Below the pieces are notes generated by a model. That model did no database searches. It saw only the letters and a program-made list of their open reading frames with translations, and had not been told where the DNA came from. Of a DNA stretch of 64,000 nucleotides, positions 11,946 to 24,500 are shown one piece after another; within the stretch, counting starts at the first letter, position 1; every line of letters begins with the position of its first letter. A program made the position numbers and the translations under genes. The stretch is taken from the NCBI GenBank assembly GCA_001579985.1, contig LRSR01005660.1, forward strand, positions 53,969 to 117,968. The letters are read 5' to 3'. The DNA is from Hypsibius dujardini. Taxonomy: Eukaryota > Tardigrada > Eutardigrada > Parachela > Hypsibiidae.

Positions 11946-12984
11946 TGACTTGGAAAAAAAACGCAAAAAATGTCAAGCAATTCGTACAAAAATACAGAAT
12001 TACTGAAACAGAAAATGGCTCGAACTTCGACCACCTGAATCAACAATCAGTCATCGTACACAATGCGTTCCCGGTTCGACTTAAAGCCGAATGTAGAACT
12101 GCCTCTCGATTCAACAATCAAGCAGCGATTGCAACGCAAAACTAGTAAAAAACGCGTCAATTATTTACAATCATTTTTATCCGGAATTAGTTTTATAATA
12201 CAATTAAATGATTAATAAATGGGTAATAAAATAATTAATAAATCATTAAATGTACGTTCATACTAGTAATTATTAAAATCATTCAAAAATGTATTTCAAA
12301 TGATGTTTCATCGAAAAAAATGACAAGTTAAATTTATAAATATTATTGAAAAAGATCGTGAACCGACAATTGAAATCCGAATCACAATATTGGGAGAAAA
12401 AACAGTAAGGGCGCACGAATTATAAAAAATGAACCGTTAAATCAGTCAATCAAGCACTGAAAACAACACACAACTCTTAATTAGGTAAACCGATTAATCA
12501 AGACAATCAGTGGAAAATAAATCCGTCTTGTGAAATTACTTTTACTATCGTTGAAATGGCCAAAAAAACAAATGTAAATCTAATATTCTTACTAACTAAA
12601 AATTTTAAACCACCAATTAAAATCATAATACAGCAATAGCGACGAGTGTATAAGCGCAATATGCAGTCACAAATGAAAACGTCCAACAAACCAATCAAGC
12701 ATTGAATCTAATGCAAAAGTTAAGATCAAGTCAATCGATCAATCAACCTAGACCACTGCTTGGTCAGCGCTGAAATCCCTCTCCTGACATTGATGTAATA
12801 ATCTAATAAAAAGTTTAATCTAATAACATCATTAATAAACTTACAAACCGATAATTAAAAACATAATACAGCAAAAGAAACGTGTGTAAGCGCTAAATCC
12901 AAAATAAGAAATGAAAACGTGCAACACATCAATCAAATGCAAATGCATTCATCGAATTAAGTGATCAATTAACCAAAACATAGC

Positions 12985-13392
12985 TTTACCAGCTCTGAAA
13001 TTCCTTTTTCGGCGTTTGGACTGAATAATCACTTCCGCGTCCTGCATCTGCCATTTAACCTGCTGGTGCGCCGAATCGATGCGCTGCTTCTTCTCCAGTG
13101 CGATCTCAATTTTAACCGCCATGGCGTGGGGAAGCGGATAATGGGTAACTGAGCGGAGTTTTCCGCTTCCGTCAAACTCTTCCCGTTTGCGATGTCGCAT
13201 AGTTTGCGTGTACAACGCACTACCGGTGGAAAGCTCTCGTTGATGAAGAAAATATTGCGGCCGGAGGAGGTGACGGAAAATGGCCAGGAGTTGAGTGCGA
13301 GAAATGACTAGAACTGAAAAGGAATGTGGCAGCTGAGCACGGCCTTGTTCTTGACCAAAGAGTAGAGAGAGAGAGAGAGAGAGCCGGACCAT
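12985..13392 (-). other. Possible coding exon, unrecognised
   Basis: A minus-strand frame reads through a charged stretch (EIALEKKQRIDSAHQQVKWQ, then DAEVIIQSKRRKRNFRAG) and meets a GTAAAG donor. An AG at about 13320 after a pyrimidine-rich run could be its acceptor. The composition looks coding and probably helical. I find no family match and no neighbouring exon that joins in phase. A second open frame overlaps it. It could equally be chance. Confidence 0.25.
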
Positions 13393-13614
13393 ACTGCCAT
13401 CGAATATAAACTGCCATACTCACCTCGCAAGTAGAAAAAATCTTTAATCAAGCCACCCCGAAATCGGATCATTTCTCTCGTAACAGTATCTCAAACACCG
13501 CCCACAGAGCCTGCGGTTTGCCGACAGAGGGCGCGCGAGATATGGTTATCAGACAGAACATTTTAGCTGATCTGCTGTTTCGAAACAAAAACTGAGACCA
13601 TTGAGCAAACGAAA

Positions 13615-13755
13615 AAAAATGGCTTGTATTTTATAACACATCTTCTCACTCTTTCAAATCTAAACAAATAAATTTTTTTTTTGTGTGAGTGAGAGAGGGG
13701 GCTTTTGTCTCTCGATTGAGTACTTAATCACTCAAATCGGCCAGCGCGCGTTACG
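13615..13755. mobile_element. Solo end fragment of the 4474-type mariner
   Basis: The string tgtgtgagtgagagaggggg and the following tctcaattgag-like and ggccagcgcgcg motifs match 5250-5390, the right part of the mariner at 4474-5421. No transposase sequence is left. The 13755-14240 stretch just beyond recurs near 47390-47750 and, in part, 45960-46230, marking the shared flank of YWTD cassettes. Confidence 0.6.
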
Positions 13756-14516
13756 GGACTGCCGCCCCGTACGTGTAGTTTGCGGTCGGGTTGTCTGCCA
13801 TTTTTTACTGCATCAACTACAACACCATTCGTCTGCATAGCCAAGCCAAAAACCACTGATTAACCAATCAAGCGAGGATGTTCTCTCTGCTTCTCAGCTC
13901 TTGTAATATTTTGCTGTGTTTAACGTGAGGGGAAGTTCTGTTTATGCGTCTACTACTTTTGCTCCAGTTGTGGTTGTGTCTTGGTCGATCGCGGTTTCAT
14001 TTATTGATGCTGTTCGTTTCGTAATCGTTTTAGGCGTGACAGTTGTGCAATCACTTCCGGAAAGACGATTTTGGACCAGAGAAGATAAAGACTAAAATTA
14101 CGGAACGAAATCACTTCCTGAGTTAGCTAAAAGTTAATTGCGAAAGAATTTTAACTAAATTTTTCATTGACTGTTTCAGTCGAAATCGATCCACTAATTG
14201 AATTTTCAATTAAGTCAAATCTGTAATAATTTTCAGTAACCAAAGAGGTAAGAAAACATTTAGTAGTTTTTACTTAGTTGTTTGCTTTATTTCTGAATTG
14301 AATAACTAACAGTTCAGCGTCTTGTTTTACTAACCGAAAAATTAAAAACAGCTCAGTTGTAGTTTTCAGTTTTGGCCAAAATTGAATGACGGATTTTGTT
14401 CCGGAATTCCAATTCCGTTTCGATTAAAATTTTGGACCAACAAAACAACTTAACAAAGATAAAGAAATCAGCGACGGAAGTCTGTCCAACAACTTGGGAA
14501 GAAACTGGGAAATATG

Positions 14517-17500
14517 TTATGAAGTGCAGGATGAATTGCCGTCAGGGCACAAACATTTCTTGTTATTTCCCGGAAGAGGTAAACAGATGAAAGGACATCC
14601 TCCGTTTGAAACCGCGCATGCATTGCTCACTAAATGGAAAAAGTCACAATGATGTGAATTGAGGTAATGCTTTTGAATTGTTTAAATGAACGCACATTTG
14701 GGGCATTGTTCTGGAACGATTACAATTCTCTTTCTTTCTGAGTATCTACTCGGTCCGACTGGAAGGGAATGTCGCTTCATTGCCGATCCACTTTTGTTAA
14801 CACTATTGACGGCGGCACTGTAACAAAACGCGGATTAAGGAAAGACAATTCCAGGATACGTTAACAATTTAAAGTTACATTGGATCGTCGGACGTCCAGT
14901 AAACGCGTTCTTCCGACAATGAGATGCTATAAGGGTATATTCCTGCACTTTTTTGAGCGTAGACAATTCGTTTGCCTCCTCCGTTTAACGAAATGCATTC
15001 TACATTTCCAGTATCTGCAGAAAATGATTGGACCAATGATTAGTAGACATTTTGCTTTTGATTAGTTCACATTGTTAGCGGGTAAAATTTTGCTTTATTG
15101 TGACACAGAATTTTTAAGTGTCGCGGCCAACTATGACGGCCGGACATTGCATCAGTCGGTTGTTGGCAGTTACATTGACGGATCCGGACATGAACATGTC
15201 CAAAGAGACGGTAAAGAGCACGACAAACACCAACGGACATTCAGCTATAGATCAGTTCATGTTTCTATAACCAAGTCTGCTTACTGGCGTCTGCCCAGTA
15301 AAGGTCGTCTGCTTCGTAATCCAAAGCCAGAGAATCGGCCCAGACTCCAGTGACCAAGACTTCACGATTAATTCCATCCATGGAGGCAGTCTCAATTGTG
15401 GTTCCTGAGCGTGACCAGTAGATTGAGCTGTAAATGCATAAAGTGATTGAGACGGCGGCAAAATATTATTTATTGTAAATCGCTTTTTGAGCAAGACATC
15501 AAGAAATTCATTGCAAACTTTTCATCGCAAACTTTTCATCGATTCCTGTTTATTGGATTACAATAACGAGATGATTTAGCGGTGTTATTCAAAATACAAT
15601 GAATCTCTTGACGGTACTGCTGTTTTTTCATTATCTCTGTATTCACTTGATGAGGAAAGTTGAAAAACTGTTAGTTTTATAATATGATTTATGAAGTTGA
15701 TATCATTTCTGCCCCAAATTTTTTTTATGCTTTTATATATTGAAACCTGACCCCTGGCCCGCCGGGGTGGGGGGGGGGATAATATTTTGTCACGCTCTCC
15801 AGCAAGCTTGCCGTTTCATCTGGCCGACCAAAATCCACTTTTAGGTCTTTCCTATGTTTTGGATGGTACCGAAAAAAATTCCTGCCCATATCTTGAACGG
15901 TGTACGACATGGGAAGGAGGCTTAACCGTCCTTTGAGTCGGGAGGATACTGTAGCGATTGACGCGCTATAAATTGCAATCTTTGACTATAAAAAGCAATC
16001 AGTGCATGATAACTGCTAATACGAGGGGCAAACTGAAAGTAAAGTCACCCCCTTTTTTAAAAATTACTGGTAAATACTAATTGCAAATTTATTTCATCTT
16101 CCTTCGAAGTAGTCCCCTCCAAACTGAATGCACTTTTCACATCGTGAAAGCCAAGCTCGAAAGACGGGTGAAAATCCATTCTTGGAGAGCCCCTGGAGGC
16201 GGCAGTGCACGGCTGCATCAAGTTCCTTTTCCGTGTCGAACAGCTTCCCACGCAAACATTCTTTCAGTTTAGGAAATAAATAAAAATCACATGGTGAGAG
16301 GTCGGGCGAGTACGGGGTGCGGCAAAAGTTTGAGCCCTTCTTGCTGCAGAAAATCGGTGGTCAAGCTGCAGGTGTGGCTGCTGGCGTTATTGTGGTGCAG
16401 TTTCAGGCCTCGAAATCCAGTCTTTCCTCGTTTTTTTCTCAGTTTCTGCACGAGCTTCTTCAAGCAAGTTTTCACGTAATAGGCAGCATTGATGGTCCTC
16501 CTGCCTGGTGTGGGAATGAGCTTCAAAATGGAGACCACTCCGGAAGAATTAAAGAAAACAATGAACATAGTCTTGCGCACGCTTCGAGAACGTCGCACTT
16601 TCAGTGGCCTTGGATCTGTTTTCTTGACCCATTCCATCGATTGACGTTTTGTAAGCGGATTATAGTAATACCCCCACATCTCATCACCTGTTACGATCTC
16701 TTTCAACCGTTGTTCGTCCTCTCCGCCGAAAACGTTGATTAAATTTTGGCAGAAAACCAACCGGGCTTGCTTTTGGTCCACCGTGAGCGTGTGAGGGACC
16801 CATCGAGAGCAGATTTTTTTCATGCCCAACTCCCACTTCAAAATGGCTGTACACTGTGACGAACCGATGTCCACGGCATGGCGTATCTGGGCGTATGAAG
16901 CATGGGGATGAGCTATGACGAAATCACAGAGGGCAATAATTTTGTCAGGAGTTACAGCTGTCGGGCGTCTTCCAGCGCGAGATAAATCTTCCAGCACGCT
17001 TCTCCCAGCACGCAGATCAGAAAACCACCGCTGAATGGTGCGCTTGGATGGAATAGATTCTCCTGCAAAAGTTTTCTGCAGGCGGACAAGACATTGGCTA
17101 GGTGTGAGGCCATTTTTAAAGTCATGGAAGACAAATGCTCGAAGAGCAGAAGTGCATTTAACCATGGTGAGGCTCGTGAATAAAGTTAGCTGCTGAAAGT
17201 AGCCTGTGCCCGCTCGTCTGTCTCGCCTCTCTCCTGCCACTCGCTGCCCTACTTATATTTTATCTAAGTCGTCTGTCTCTCCTCTGTCTTTCTGTATGAG
17301 CAGAATTTCAATACCTGCTCTGAGCTCATTTTAAAAAGGGGGGTGACATTACTTTCAGTTTGCCCCTCGTACCATGAATATGATGAGGAAGATTTGGTTA
17401 AAACATGAAAAACTAAGCAACAAATTTACTGGATTTCTTACTAACCAACCTAAAAAGTGGTTGCTTAGTTGAAAGTCAATCGTTCCAGTAACTTACCCGC

Positions 17501-17994
17501 GGGAAGGATGCACGGCAAGCCCTGCATAGTACAAGGTTCCCGTATTTGAAATGAGGGTTTTGTGTCCAGCCTCCAGGTGACTCATCTTTGCTACAAAAAT
17601 GGCGCTGCCTTCAAACCAAAACATATTTCCGGACACAAAGTCCACGGCCAATTCCCCAGATATTTCCGCTAGAATGAAAAAGGATGCCATAATCAGCATC
17701 GCTCTCCAAAAAATGTCACCAAATTACGCTATTTGTCATGACGTATCTAACCGTTTGAGACGACCAGATGATTGTTTGAGCCATCATACCGAGAACGTCG
17801 AATTTCTATACCCCAAATTGTCCAATAAAGATGATGGTTACCACAGTCCACTGCAACGGCATCAATGTGTAAAGAAGTATTTGTTATCTCTTCTGTGTCG
17901 CCACGATCTTCCACAGGTAATTTCCAAAGGGATGAACCCTGCGCGAAAACGAGAAATCCACCTGTTTTATGTGGTTCTGTTGCGGTCCGTCGCT
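14517..17994 (-). CDS. YWTD propeller-EGF protein, copy 2
   Basis: Six exons on the minus strand: 17752-17994, 17497-17668, 15285-15427, 14879-15014, 14696-14817 and 14517-14629. All phases match and the frame stays open to TAA. The propeller strands include HHLYWTI, GNMFWFE, SIYWSRS, DDLYWAD and ERVYWTS. After the sixth blade (IVPEQCPK) comes one EGF-like domain, NACAVSNGGCPFICLP then KKCLCPDGNSSC, as in LRP proteins. The first exon uses a weak GTTAGA donor. The fifth exon is six bases longer than in paralogues. A complete mariner occupies the 15428-17496 intron. No signal peptide or in-frame ATG is found, so the 5' end is unresolved. Probably extracellular. Confidence 0.75.
16022..17369 (-). 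mobile_element. mariner transposon, complete ends, disabled transposase
   Basis: Inverted ends of about 38 bases begin cgaggggcaaactgaaagta. TA duplications lie at 16020-16021 and 17370-17371. One transposase gene spans 17165 down to 16094. It has a SETMAR-like start (RAFVFHDFKNGLTPSQC), the HTH region, the first Asp (TGDEMW) and a YSPDLSPCDFYLF motif. The second catalytic Asp is Asn (LHHNNASSH). An extra C in a C-run near 16314 shifts the frame before the third Asp. The enzyme is therefore inactive twice over. It sits in an intron of YWTD copy 2; paralogues have the empty site gctaataccatgaac. Confidence 0.9.
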
Positions 17995-18896
17995 CTGAAA
18001 GCAGGCAGCCAAAATAGACATTGCAGGCGAAGAACAATTTTTCTGCCACATACTTTCTTTTGGATAAAATCCTGGTTGTAATCACCAATATAACGTTATA
18101 TTTTGGGACTTAAAATTCTGTGACTATCCAACAAGGTAAAATGATCGTTTGCTTTAAGGTTTCGAGTGTGTATAAAAGGTTTGAGATGGGGATGGGGTAT
18201 GTAAGATGGTTTATAAGTAATGGGAGATTTGAAATGGGGGATGTGAGTTATTAGGACGGGGGATGTGAAATTGGAATGACAGTTGCGAGATTTGACCACA
18301 AAATATGTAAGATGTCTCCGTCCCATTGAGCTGGGCGGTCATTTCCCATCTCATATCCGAAGATAAAAACAGGCAACGACGGGGCCGTCAAACAAAATTG
18401 ATAATCCGCCCCGGCAATACAGTCACTAGATCTATTAATTCTGCTTAATTTCTGTTACTCATCAGCGTGTCTTTAATTCGGTAGGCCAAAACAGGAAGAC
18501 TCATTCACTGTAGGCTACTGAACGCTGTGATAACTCTAAGCAATTTCTTTTTCTCCCACTTTTACTATTGACATAATACAATATAATATGTAATATGTAC
18601 CAAATCATATGAACACTGCCAGAATACAGAAAAATTACTTTATACAAATTATCTTATTCTAGTAAACATTTTTTTACCACTTTTTTACTTGCAGTGACGG
18701 ACCCATTACAAACGACGAAATCAGAAGCGAGACAGCAGTTAGGATTTTTTTGCTTTTACAAATTTGTAAGTCTTCAAATCTGTCGATGATTTGTCTGTCT
18801 CAAGAGCTGTGTGAGGTTGCATTGTGAGGTTTTTTCAGTTCATGAAACTAAATGAATTTGAATTCAGTTTTACCTAAGAATCTCATCATATATTAT
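17995..18896. other. Upstream region of YWTD copy 2
   Basis: Holds the conserved TATAAAAG (about 18171) and GATGGGG-rich tract (18180-18280) also found at 3286 and 38970. No gene is supported. Confidence 0.4.
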
Positions 18897-19083
18897 ATTC
18901 TCCCGGCCTCAATTGACAGCTAAGTATTGCTCTCGTGCCACACATACACGTGCGCACAGTTCAAAATTGAGGCACACACACGCTCACACATGTTTAAATT
19001 GCCAATTGTTTATATTTAAAAAGCAGGCACGGGCGGAATCCACTCCACAAAGCTGAAAACTGCCCCTTGAGGCCGGGTGAATA
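18897..19083. mobile_element. Un-nested MITE with CTCCCGGCCTCAA ends
   Basis: About 187 bases, with ends attctcccggcctcaattga and, inverted, tattcacccggcctcaagg. It is the simple form of the elements at 4434-6304 and 40171-41102, lacking their nested insertions. Confidence 0.65.
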
Positions 19084-19369
19084 CAATAAGATTTGCAATT
19101 TTATGGCCTATTTAGAATAATTATCTGCCCAAAATGTCCGTCAACAGACAGAGACACAGAAACTTTTTATCAGGATTTAGGGAGCTTATGTTGCACCATG
19201 AAAAAATCCTGACAAATGGTGGAAAAAATCTTTCAATATACCAGGTTGTTGAAAATGAGAATCTCATAGCACCAAACGTTTTGCAAAGATAAAAAACAAT
19301 AGGTCTATTTTTTTTTGTATTAAGTATCAAATCATTTGTTTTTCACCCCTTTTGCCCTGCCACTACGGG

Positions 19370-19490
19370 TTGAGTTCCGAGCTCTTAGGTTCCAGTTTGA
19401 GCCACTGGTTGTTTTAAAGTGAGTTTAAACTACACCCCTACAGTACCTGTTACGCCTTGATGACATCCCTCGCAATAACACATCAACTTA
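19370..19490 (-). pseudogene. Stub of a defensin-domain exon
   Basis: The segment 19441-19487 matches the end of the defensin exons: a GTACTG donor preceded by the coding end of a CYCEGCHQG-like motif. It breaks off at about 19488, so the rest of the domain is gone. The flanking linker sequence (19375-19440) matches that between the exons at 6700-6780. It lies between YWTD copy 2 and the single-domain defensin, as expected for a decayed multi-domain gene. Confidence 0.6.
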
Positions 19491-19959
19491 GAGAAGTTGT
19501 GGTTTACATGGTTGATCGTGAAATTTGTTCAACATACCATATAGACGAAATATTTACATTAAGTTTCACCCCTTATGTTATATGAATAGGACAAAATCGG
19601 TGCAGAAGGAAAGTTCAATATAGACGAGGTATTGCATATAGACGAGGTTTACATTACACGAGTTTTACTTTATATACTTGGTTTGTCAGCAGTACTCTGC
19701 CAAAGGCTGTGCTTAGCATATTAATCGCTGTCGAGCACTTTGTCGAGATGGGCAGATACAAGCAAAGTCAAGTTTTAAAGCCAACATGACATTCCTTAAG
19801 CATATGACTAAGCTCCTATATCTTTTTTTGTGCCTTTCAAATAGAAATTTCAGAACTTGTTTGCAATAGATGGATATGCAAGAGTATACTATCTGCCTAA
19901 AATGGTGGATAATTTGAACGGTTCTGCGCAGCTGTCGTACCTCCAGGGCGTGCTTCTAC

Positions 19960-20048
19960 ATGAGCTGCTAGGCATTGGATTGCAAACTGAACACGGTGCG
20001 AAACAAGAATTGTTTGTTTAACAGGCAGGCATTCAGACAAGTAGACAA

Positions 20049-20112
<64 letters not shown>

Positions 20113-20116
20113 ACAA

Positions 20117-20147
<31 letters not shown>

Positions 20148-20180
20148 AACAGACACAAACAATGACAGACAGACAGATCA
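19960..20180 (+). repeat. (GGCA)n then (CAGA)n microsatellite
   Basis: Uninterrupted GGCA units at about 20050-20110, followed by CAGA units to 20175. Open frames on both strands here are repeat artefacts. No gene is seen from 19490 to 20840. Confidence 0.9.
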
Positions 20181-20841
20181 CACACCGATATCCCTGTCAC
20201 AGTCGCAGTGTCCTATAAAGTTTTAGCGGTACTGGGCAACAGGCGGTCTAAATATACGAGCACTAGCAGGCGCCACTGGTGCTGATGTCTGTCTGCTGTA
20301 GGCACAGCCGCCCGTCGGCACTGCGTTTCGACTGTTTTTCAGACAGTCAAACATCTTTTTTTGAATATGGTTTCCGTGGTGACATAGGAAAAAAATCTAC
20401 TCATTCCAACAAGCCTAAACAACAACAGAAACGTGAAATTACATTATGAATTAAAATATTACACACAATCAATTTTCTGTAGTTTAGCAAAGATCAGAAT
20501 GAAAAATGTCATCAAACATGATACTTGTGAAGCTCGCATTGTGTTTTATGCCAAATTTTACATTTCAAAATATGTATGTACGTTGTTGTTTTGCAATACC
20601 AGTGCTATATGTTTGCTGATAATTAAATAAAGACTTGTATTTTAATTTTTTTCTAAATTTTGCTATTTGCCTAGATGAAGGGATTTTTTTAATTCAGTAT
20701 ACCAAATTTAAGATTTACTTTAAAAAAATTCAAATAGCATCACATTTCACGTTTTTTAGACCGTGTCACATGGGCACACTAGTAATACAAATTATTCATT
20801 CAGCAGTTTCGATAAACAATTGTCTATTTATGAGGTTTAAT

Positions 20842-21081
20842 TTAGCATGTCTCCGTTCCTTTACCTTTTGTGCCTGGGCATCCGTCGCAGTAGCAGATCT
20901 TGAAACTCCTAAAGGGTCCGCACTTTCCGTCACCCCGACTGTCATTTTGGCAGGCCTGGTTGCATGCTGGGTTGTCGTCGTCCTCACAGTGCCCGGCATA
21001 GCTTTCGCTGATACAGCTTAGCATATTAGTTGCTGTTGTGAATGATAAAAATAATAATGCTTTTGGTGCTTGCCTAGACAA
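20842..21081 (-). CDS. Single-domain plant-type defensin-like peptide (5' end unresolved)
   Basis: The minus-strand exon runs from an acceptor ttgtctag at about 21067 to TAA at 20842. A hydrophobic signal-like stretch (PKALLFLSFTTATNMLS) is followed by one domain with eight cysteines: SCISESYAGHC, then PACNQAC, DGKC and CYCDGC. This is the plant-defensin spacing, and the first/last Cys pair resembles domains 2 and 3 of the genes at 6621 and 41418. The tail is GTKGKGTETC. There is no ATG at the start of the exon, so a 5' exon with the initiator must exist upstream; I could not place it. It sits upstream of YWTD copy 2, as in the other cassettes. Confidence 0.65.
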   Translation of the reverse strand: MSRQAPKALLFLSFTTATNMLSCISESYAGHCEDDDNPACNQACQNDSRGDGKCGPFRSFKICYCDGCPGTKGKGTETC

Positions 21082-21591
21082 ACTCGTTTTGTGAGTGTTT
21101 TATGCCGTATTCCTTAAATCCTCACAGTCCTTGCCTCTATCAATGTGATGCATTAGGCAAACTAATAATAACGTAGATTATAACGACACCCAACCAAAGT
21201 TGTCCCATTTTGAAATTTAAACTCCCGTTCTATCAGCCGCCGTGTCCCACCCATTCCCACCCCATTTTTCAAAAAAATCCATCATTCCTATTCCATAAAT
21301 CAAAATTCCCATTTTGTCATTCTGTTTGTCTGCTTGTCAATGAAGTGCCGCCATTGATTCTTGGCAGCGCAAAGTCCATCCCATGGAGATCGCAAATGGC
21401 GATCACATTGAAAAAAATTAATTTTTTTTTCTGGTAGAGTAGTAATTCTCCATTTTTTGGTTGTTTGAGTTTTTGGTATTTTTTTTCCTCTCTGAATTGG
21501 GAGTAGTTACAAGTTGGGTTAAAGAAAAGTCCGCACTCGGTACCGAATCCGACGGAAGCGTAATATAAACTCGCTACTCGGATTGCCGATT

Positions 21592-24500
21592 TCAATTCAT
21601 GTGCAAGGTAGCCGGGCTGTTAACAATAAAAAATGCGAATAGACCAATCACAGATATTGGTTTTGACGCCCATGGCTCATCATTTCGCTTGCTTGCTAGT
21701 ACTTTTGATAAACTTTTTTGACAGACCTTTTTACACATTTATCGACGGCCGCACTGTCTCTAATAATGTCATCGGGCTTATCAATTCACTTACCGGTATT
21801 GTTATTTGCCACCTCTACCGGCGTTACGTTGATCGGTCGCTTCGTTAAGTTGTTCTTTGTTGTTGTTGCTAAAGCATGCGTAAATGTGTTGGTCTCCGAA
21901 TCGTCTGTTGTTTTTAAAGTCCTGGCCACTGTTGTAGGCGTTGAAATGGTCTCTGGTGGCTTTTCCGGATCGATATCCTCGCAGTTGTACATGCGATTGA
22001 TCTTCCTGATGTCGGTTGGGCTCAGTGTGAGGCGCTGACCAATGAACTTAGAGTCATACTTTTCCTTCAGCCGAATCGTCCATACGGTCTTGTCAATGGC
22101 AAAACTATACTTTTCATAATGCATAACCGACGCAAAATCGTATTCCTGGTCGAATGTCACACTGTTACTGACATTTGCGAACTGTACTCTGTCAGCTAAA
22201 AGAAACAGACTCTTGTAAATCTCCTGCCAGATGTGAATAAAAGTAGTATACTATTAGAAAAGTATAGGCTTCAATAAATAAAAATTTTCTCAATGATTCT
22301 GCATTCGGCGTTTGTTCTCACGTGGCCACAAAATAGCGCAAAGTTAAAACCAACTTTTTACTAGGTGGCAGCAAATCAGGGTGGTCAGAGTTTGAGCCAT
22401 TTTTGGCCACAGTATGCTACTGCTTTTATCGTCGCTTGATTTCTGGATTACCGAAAGTGTTCAACCAAAAAAAACGAAAACAAAATTCAACAAAGGGGCT
22501 TTTAATAAAAAAAGCTGTAGTAAAATAATTTAGTTTCACCTGGAAGCTAACAATCGAAAAAAGTATTCCAGCGGGACAATGCGAGCCTTTATGTCACCAA
22601 AAATATGCAGGAGTATTTGGAGTAGGAAGGGATATTTCCGCTGGCCTGGCCTGGCCTGGCCTGCCAAAAGCCCCGACCTGTCAGTACTGAGTAATCAAAA
22701 ATATTTTGGGCATCATCAAGAACCGTTGAAGGATCGCAACATTGCGATCGAGCGCTGACGAAATTGAAGGGCGCGTCCGGAAACGAGGACTCCTGAATTG
22801 TGCAGGGAACTTAACGAGGGAATCCCTTGACGTCTGGAGGCGGTGATAAAAAACATCAACGGTGCTCGAATTCATCATTGAAAATCAAAATATCTTCGAT
22901 AGAAATTTGTGTGATCTCTGAAAATTTTCGGTTGTTAGCATCTAGGTGAAACTAAATTTGTTTTATTACAGTTTTTTTAATCAAAAGTCCGCTTGTTGAA
23001 TTTCTTTTTCGTTTTTTGACTCTACAATTAAGCAAGAAATCAAGCGACGAGAAAATGAAGCGGTGGCATGTTGTGACCAAAATTGGCTCAAGCTTTTACC
23101 TTCCTAATTTGCTGGCACCAGTAAGAATTTGGTTTGAATTTTGGTAAGCGTCATCTTGTGGCCACGTGTGTATAGCGTCTTAAGGTATAGCGTCTTAAGT
23201 AAGGACTTAAGGCGCTATACAAAAGTCGCATGCAAACCCATTGAGAAACATTATATTTATTCAAACTTGGACTTTGTTGTCTAGAAAATATATTTCCACA
23301 GTAAAATTAGGCAAAGGTTTTTGTAGCAGTATTTCAAAGTCCAAAAAAAAACAATGAAAGATTCCTTTTTCTTTGAACGTCACTGTTAAAACGGTCATCT
23401 TTAGAAATACATTAAATACCATTTTTTTATATTCGCTTGGCATCCGCTAAGTATTTTTCGAGGATTGGGGCAAAGCTGTTTCCAAAAAGGACCAACAATT
23501 CCACTGTAACTTTTGAGATTTCGTTTGTAGCTCCGCACAATGACACCAGAAAAATATGTGGCTGATGCCGAGCGAATCCAGATTGAGTTTTGAGGAGGAA
23601 AAGGTAGAAAAATGACATATTTACTTTACTTCTCAAAATAACCGTTTTCATAGTGAAGTCAAAGCAAATGGAATCAGAGAAAATGGTCTCCAAATTAAAA
23701 ATTTGAAAACACAACTGTTTCTAAATCTAGCGGCACATAAAATATTTATATTCATTACAAAAATAGGTTTCAATGAAAATATTGTTTATAGTGATTCCGA
23801 ATTTGGCTTTTGAATAATGTCCTAGGTCAGTACTATGCATTTGTGGATAAGCCAGACCTACTCTCGGCAATATTTGCGTAATTAATGTCCACGTAAAGAT
23901 CACGGTCCCCACGAGCTTGTTCGTGATAAAATCCTGTGGAATTGCAACTCGGGTAATGCTAGTTTAGTGATATTTGAGAAGCATTACATCATTATACCTA
24001 GAGCGTGCATCAACTCATGCTCGATCACGCCCAATTGCTGCAGACATACCCCTGTCAAAGAAATTAAAGGAATCATAGCTCACGATTCACATGTAGCAAT
24101 AATAAGAAGCAGGCACAACTGCAGAAGCCGGAGGTGAAAAGCAACAAATCAGACTGAACCGGTTGAACAGTAAGTCCCTTCCGGCCTGCTAATATCTGCC
24201 ACGTGGCATTCAAGAGCCTAAGTCGCACCTGTGAAAATTGGTTTTGCTTAAAGCTATTTCAGTTTTTCAAAATAAGAAAACAACTATAAACGTTGCCTCC
24301 TATGGTGAATATGTTTAGTAAAACAATTCTATTCTTGAAAAAATTTATCTCCGTAAGATAAAAAAGCAATAATCCGGTTTCGGTTTGACCCAGAACTGGA
24401 AGAATTTTTCTAATCAATCCCAGCTTACGGCTGTAATTTTGGTATTTCCAAATATTGTTAATTATTTTACACGATACATATAATCGTTTGTTTTAGCAAG

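Noticed and set aside
13029-13220. Arg-rich 63-residue frame
   Set aside because: Overlaps a more coding-like frame and has no acceptor or donor that fits.
16287-16742. Plus-strand frames within the mariner
   Set aside because: Shadows of the minus-strand transposase.
19897-20226. Cys/Leu-rich and Gln/Arg-rich open frames
   Set aside because: Translations of GGCA/CAGA repeats on either strand.
21317-21595. 92-residue minus-strand frame beyond the astacin gene
   Set aside because: No match and overlaps the likely astacin 3' end; treated as chance.
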